NCBI GenBank assembly: GCA_032191485.1
Contig: JAVDOI010000011.1
Span: 19,564,887 to 19,628,886 of the forward strand
Reading direction: 5' to 3'
Length of the DNA stretch: 64,000 bases
Source: Leptoclinus maculatus
Taxonomy: Eukaryota; Chordata; Actinopteri; Perciformes; Stichaeidae
Below are positions 61,020-64,000 of the stretch, in pieces (the stretch's first letter is position 1; every line of letters begins with the position of its first letter). A program made the translations under genes and the position numbers. The notes under the pieces were generated by a model. It was not told where the DNA came from. It made no database searches and worked only from the letters and a program-made list of their open reading frames with translations.

Positions 61020-61265
61020 AAGTTATATTATATTATATTATATTATATTATATTATATTATATTATATTATAGTATATTATATTATATTATATTATATCA
61101 TATAATATTATATCATATCATATTATATATGTTATATTATATATATAATATAATATTATATAATACTATATAATACTATATAATATTGTATTATATTATA
61201 TTATATTATATTATATTATATTATATTATATTATATTATATTATATTATATTATATTATATTATT
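61020..61265. repeat. (TTATA)n pentanucleotide arrays
   Basis: Two long TTATA arrays (about 61021-61095 and 61190-61265) are separated by irregular AT-only sequence including ATACTATATAATACTATATA. Confidence 0.93.
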
Positions 61266-62344
61266 CTGGTAATTATTTTCGGGAAAAAGCAGACCAGGTA
61301 AAATATTCGATTATATAAGAAGATATATTGTATTTATTCCCAGCAGATTGTCTCAGTACCTGCTCAGCTGTGCTATATAGTACACCTGTTACTAAAAGAT
61401 GCTAATGCTGCTAGGCTAGCTAGTTCGTTTCTGAGCCCCAAAAGTGTCTCGTGAGCCCACTTTAACCTACAAATGTTTGAGCTTCCTCTTGTTGGGAATT
61501 TCGCCGCCATGTTGTCATTTCTAATGACTTCAAAACATCAAGTTCAAAAACAAGTGTTAAGTGACACAAAAAAGTTGTAACGGGTAACAAATATGGTGCC
61601 AGTGATTGTCACATTAGAAGATGAGCAGCTGTAAAAAGAAGGTCCAGAAGATGAGCCCAAGGAATGTCTCTCTGTTCCTGCTGGTACACTGTGTGAATGT
61701 GTGACTGAACAACAGAGAGAAGAAACTCCACACAAAAGTAAAATGTGTCCTATTTATCCTATTACATTGAAACAATTGGTTTAAGTGTTTAACTTTGGCC
61801 AAAAAAAAGACAGACACTTTGAACCTTACACCCTGCCGTAGTTGGTGACGTAACAGTCAGGAACAGGGTTAGCCTCGAGACGTGTTTTTATTTTTTATTC
61901 TCCCGGAAGACATTTCGATTTTTCATAGTAGGAAAAGCACATGTGTTACCATAGGGTGCTACTGATAACGTGGCTCTCTTCTATTTAATGTTAAGTGTCC
62001 CAAAGGGCCATTGTGACTAAATTAGTGGAAGCTAGTTTAATAGTGTAAGCTAGTTAAATTAAATGTAGTGCTAATTGATTAATTAGTAACACCTGTGGTT
62101 CTCCTGCTGTAACATGGCTGTTTTTGTCTGCCAAAAAAAGATGCATTATATGGTTAATGCAAGCTTTCTATTAAAATGCTATTTTATTCAAAGTGTGTCT
62201 TATCCACAAAAAGTCTTTATCTAAATGCATGTTTCAAAAGGTTATTTTGGGTTATTATCTGAGACCTCTAATACCAATACATTGTAAGCTAGTTTGCCAG
62301 CTAGCTAGTTAACCAACATTACCATCTTTGATTGCTTAGTATAT

Positions 62345-62415
62345 TTTTTGCTGCTTTAGCGAAACAAATTTCCCCTTGCGGGATGAATAAAGTATATTTC
62401 TTTCTATCTATCTAT
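62345..62415 (+). mobile_element. Non-LTR element 3' tail remnant
   Basis: AAATTTCCCCTTGCGGGATG, then AATAAAGTATATTTCTTTCT and CTATCTATCTAT repeats. This is the common 3' terminus of a fish LINE/SINE family. Only the tail is present. Confidence 0.5.
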
Positions 62416-62959
62416 TATCAGCATGGCTATGTAATGACCAAACATTACCTGAACAGTGTTTACACATTAGCGTTTAGTGCATTTTGTTTTGATGTTGCGC
62501 CTTCAGCAACATGCCGTATCAATGTGTGTGCTGCCAGCACTGTGTTTAAAGGCGAGTGCAGTATGTTTGCTCCTTGAGCCTTTTAAAGCTTATAACAGAG
62601 CACAAACACTGAGCCAATAGATACGACCAGAATGTACTCAAATCTAATATGCCGTCATCCAGCTACCCTTCGACTGTAATTGCATCAGTTTGATGTGGCA
62701 CAGACGACTGCAAAAAAACCACACAGTTCAAAAAGGAAGGACTGTACTTCTCAAATGAAATAGATTCCTTCCACCACTATGCTAATACCTGCCTGTTATG
62801 TGTCAGACAAGTCACTGCTTGAAACTTTTTTATTCATTCAGCAGTGTCTACTTCATAAAATGAATAATCAAATATTGTTATGGTTACTATATCACAATCT
62901 TAGCCCCATTTGTTCTTACTGCTTCCACTGTTCTTCACACTGCACTCAGCTACTAACTA

Positions 62960-63260
62960 AGTGAGCTCTTCACACTAACCCCGACTTTAGTTGTTGGCCC
63001 TGCTACACAGGCCTCGAGTTTACAGAGTTATCCCCTAAAAATCCACTAAACACAGGGCTTAAAGTTGCCAGTGTGAAGCGGGGTAAACTATGGATTTTTT
63101 ACGTCATGTTTTTGTTGTTGAATCTATTAAAGAGTAGTCACGCCTCATTCTAGAAGATAAACATTAGTCTTGTAGAGGTGCAGTGTGGATCACATAGTCC
63201 TGGGCTTAGCTTAAACCTGGGTTGAATGGGGCTAAGTTATGCCAGGGTCCACTCGTAGCC
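62960..63260. repeat. Possible palindromic MITE remnant
   Basis: TTCACACTAACCCCGACTTT on the left, CCAGTGTGAAGCGGGGTAAA in the middle and GGGCTTAGCTTAAACCTGGG on the right resemble reported-style fish repeats built of AACCC/GGGTT and CACACTG/CAGTGTG words. Boundaries are unclear. Confidence 0.3.
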
Positions 63261-63659
63261 CAGGATATGCTGTGTGAAAAGCCTCATTTTGTTTGGTTCA
63301 CAACTGACTGAAGAGCTGAGTTTAATGCGAGGTGCAATCCGTTGCATTGCTTTTGGTGCAACGACCTTCAGACTGAAAAAAATCCTCACCTGGCTGATAA
63401 AAGATTCATCAGTAGAGACTTCATGTAGAGCGAAAAATAAATGTATTACATGGTGCACAATAAAGTGAAACGTGAAGTGCCTTCGGCGATGAAACCCCAT
63501 CGTGATGTAGTGTATTTAGGAAGTAGAGATGCCGTAGTTATGTCAGGAATACTTCCCCATATACTGTATGTATCAAAACAGTGTTACTTAGCATACAGAT
63601 ATAAATAACTATTTTAACATTTTGCAATATTTGGCCAACAGATAATGGATATTTCCATA

Positions 63660-64000
63660 TGTTTCCTTTCATTTTCTGTAGTGTTGAGACAGTTGTGCAG
63701 AGACAGGGACGTGTGGAATGACTTTATTGCGCGATTAGTCATTTTTCAGACAACAAGGCTCCCCAACATTAAAACAAACAGCAATGTACAAAACAGCACA
63801 CCTTTTTCTTTTTTTTTTGCCATCAACGGAAATTTAATAAGGTAGTGATAGTACATAACAGAAAGTAATGAAGTGTAAGGACGCGAGTTATGATGTTGAG
63901 ATGTATAGGATGAGCTTGATGTCAAAGCCAAAGTAAGCACCATCGTCATGTAGTCAGGAAAGGCCATATTTCAGTAAGAAATATTCTAGACGGGGTGAGG
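63660..64000 (-). other. Probable 3'UTR end of a minus-strand neighbour (nrg2 by synteny?)
   Basis: On the minus strand GCGCAATAAAGTCATTCC gives a good AATAAA signal (forward 63722-63727). Upstream of it is U-rich, 3'UTR-like sequence, including TTTTGTACATTGCTGTTTG. A gene converging on psd2 would match NRG2 beside PSD2 in human. No coding sequence is in the window, so the identity is inference only. Confidence 0.3.

Overview
The window reads as nuclear DNA of a ray-finned (teleost, probably percomorph) fish. The evidence is intron-rich genes with GT-AG splice sites, very dense (CA)n, (GA)n and (CT)n microsatellites, palindromic MITEs, a tRNA-derived SINE, and degenerate LINE pieces of types common in fish. 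No bacterial, organellar or CRISPR feature is present.

Two genes can be reconstructed. On the minus strand, five coding exons between 8608 and 3752 join in phase into a 258-residue protein. Its start is clearly related to SH2D4A/SH2D4B, but it stops before any SH2 domain. On the plus strand, fourteen coding exons between 29812 and 56986 join in phase into a 932-residue PH and SEC7 domain protein (EFA6 family, best fit psd2), an Arf6 guanine-nucleotide exchange factor. The two genes lie head to head. Mammalian SH2D4A and PSD3 have the same arrangement, so I infer that this is a paralogous (ohnologous) copy of that block. A CpG-rich non-coding first exon for psd2 is inferred near 21.74-22.16 kb. 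A second internal promoter with its own 17-codon first exon is inferred at 41.3 kb. At the right edge, a minus-strand polyadenylation signal near 63.72 kb suggests a convergent neighbour, possibly nrg2 by synteny.

Layout: 1-3.75 kb, downstream flank and 3'UTR of the SH2D4-like gene, with a MITE. 3.75-8.61 kb, SH2D4-like coding exons. 8.6-21.7 kb, intergenic and 5' flank, dominated by microsatellites and two palindromic repeats. 22.2-29.7 kb, psd2 intron 1 ending in a large (TGTC)n array. 29.8-32.0 kb, two exons for the acidic disordered N-terminus. 32.0-45.1 kb, a large intron with a (CT)n compound array, a SINE, two LINE fragments and the alternative first exon. 45.1-47.8 kb, the first four Sec7 exons. 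47.84-52.09 kb, a 4.25-kb DNA-transposon-like insertion with terminal inverted repeats and a target duplication, holding a 36-bp minisatellite, a 336-bp tandem duplication and a nested LINE piece. 53.4-57.0 kb, the rest of Sec7, the PH domain and the coiled-coil C-terminus. 57-59.9 kb, probable 3'UTR. 59.9-64 kb, AT-rich repeats and the flank of the next gene.

Most long open frames in the window come from microsatellites or the minisatellite and are not genes.
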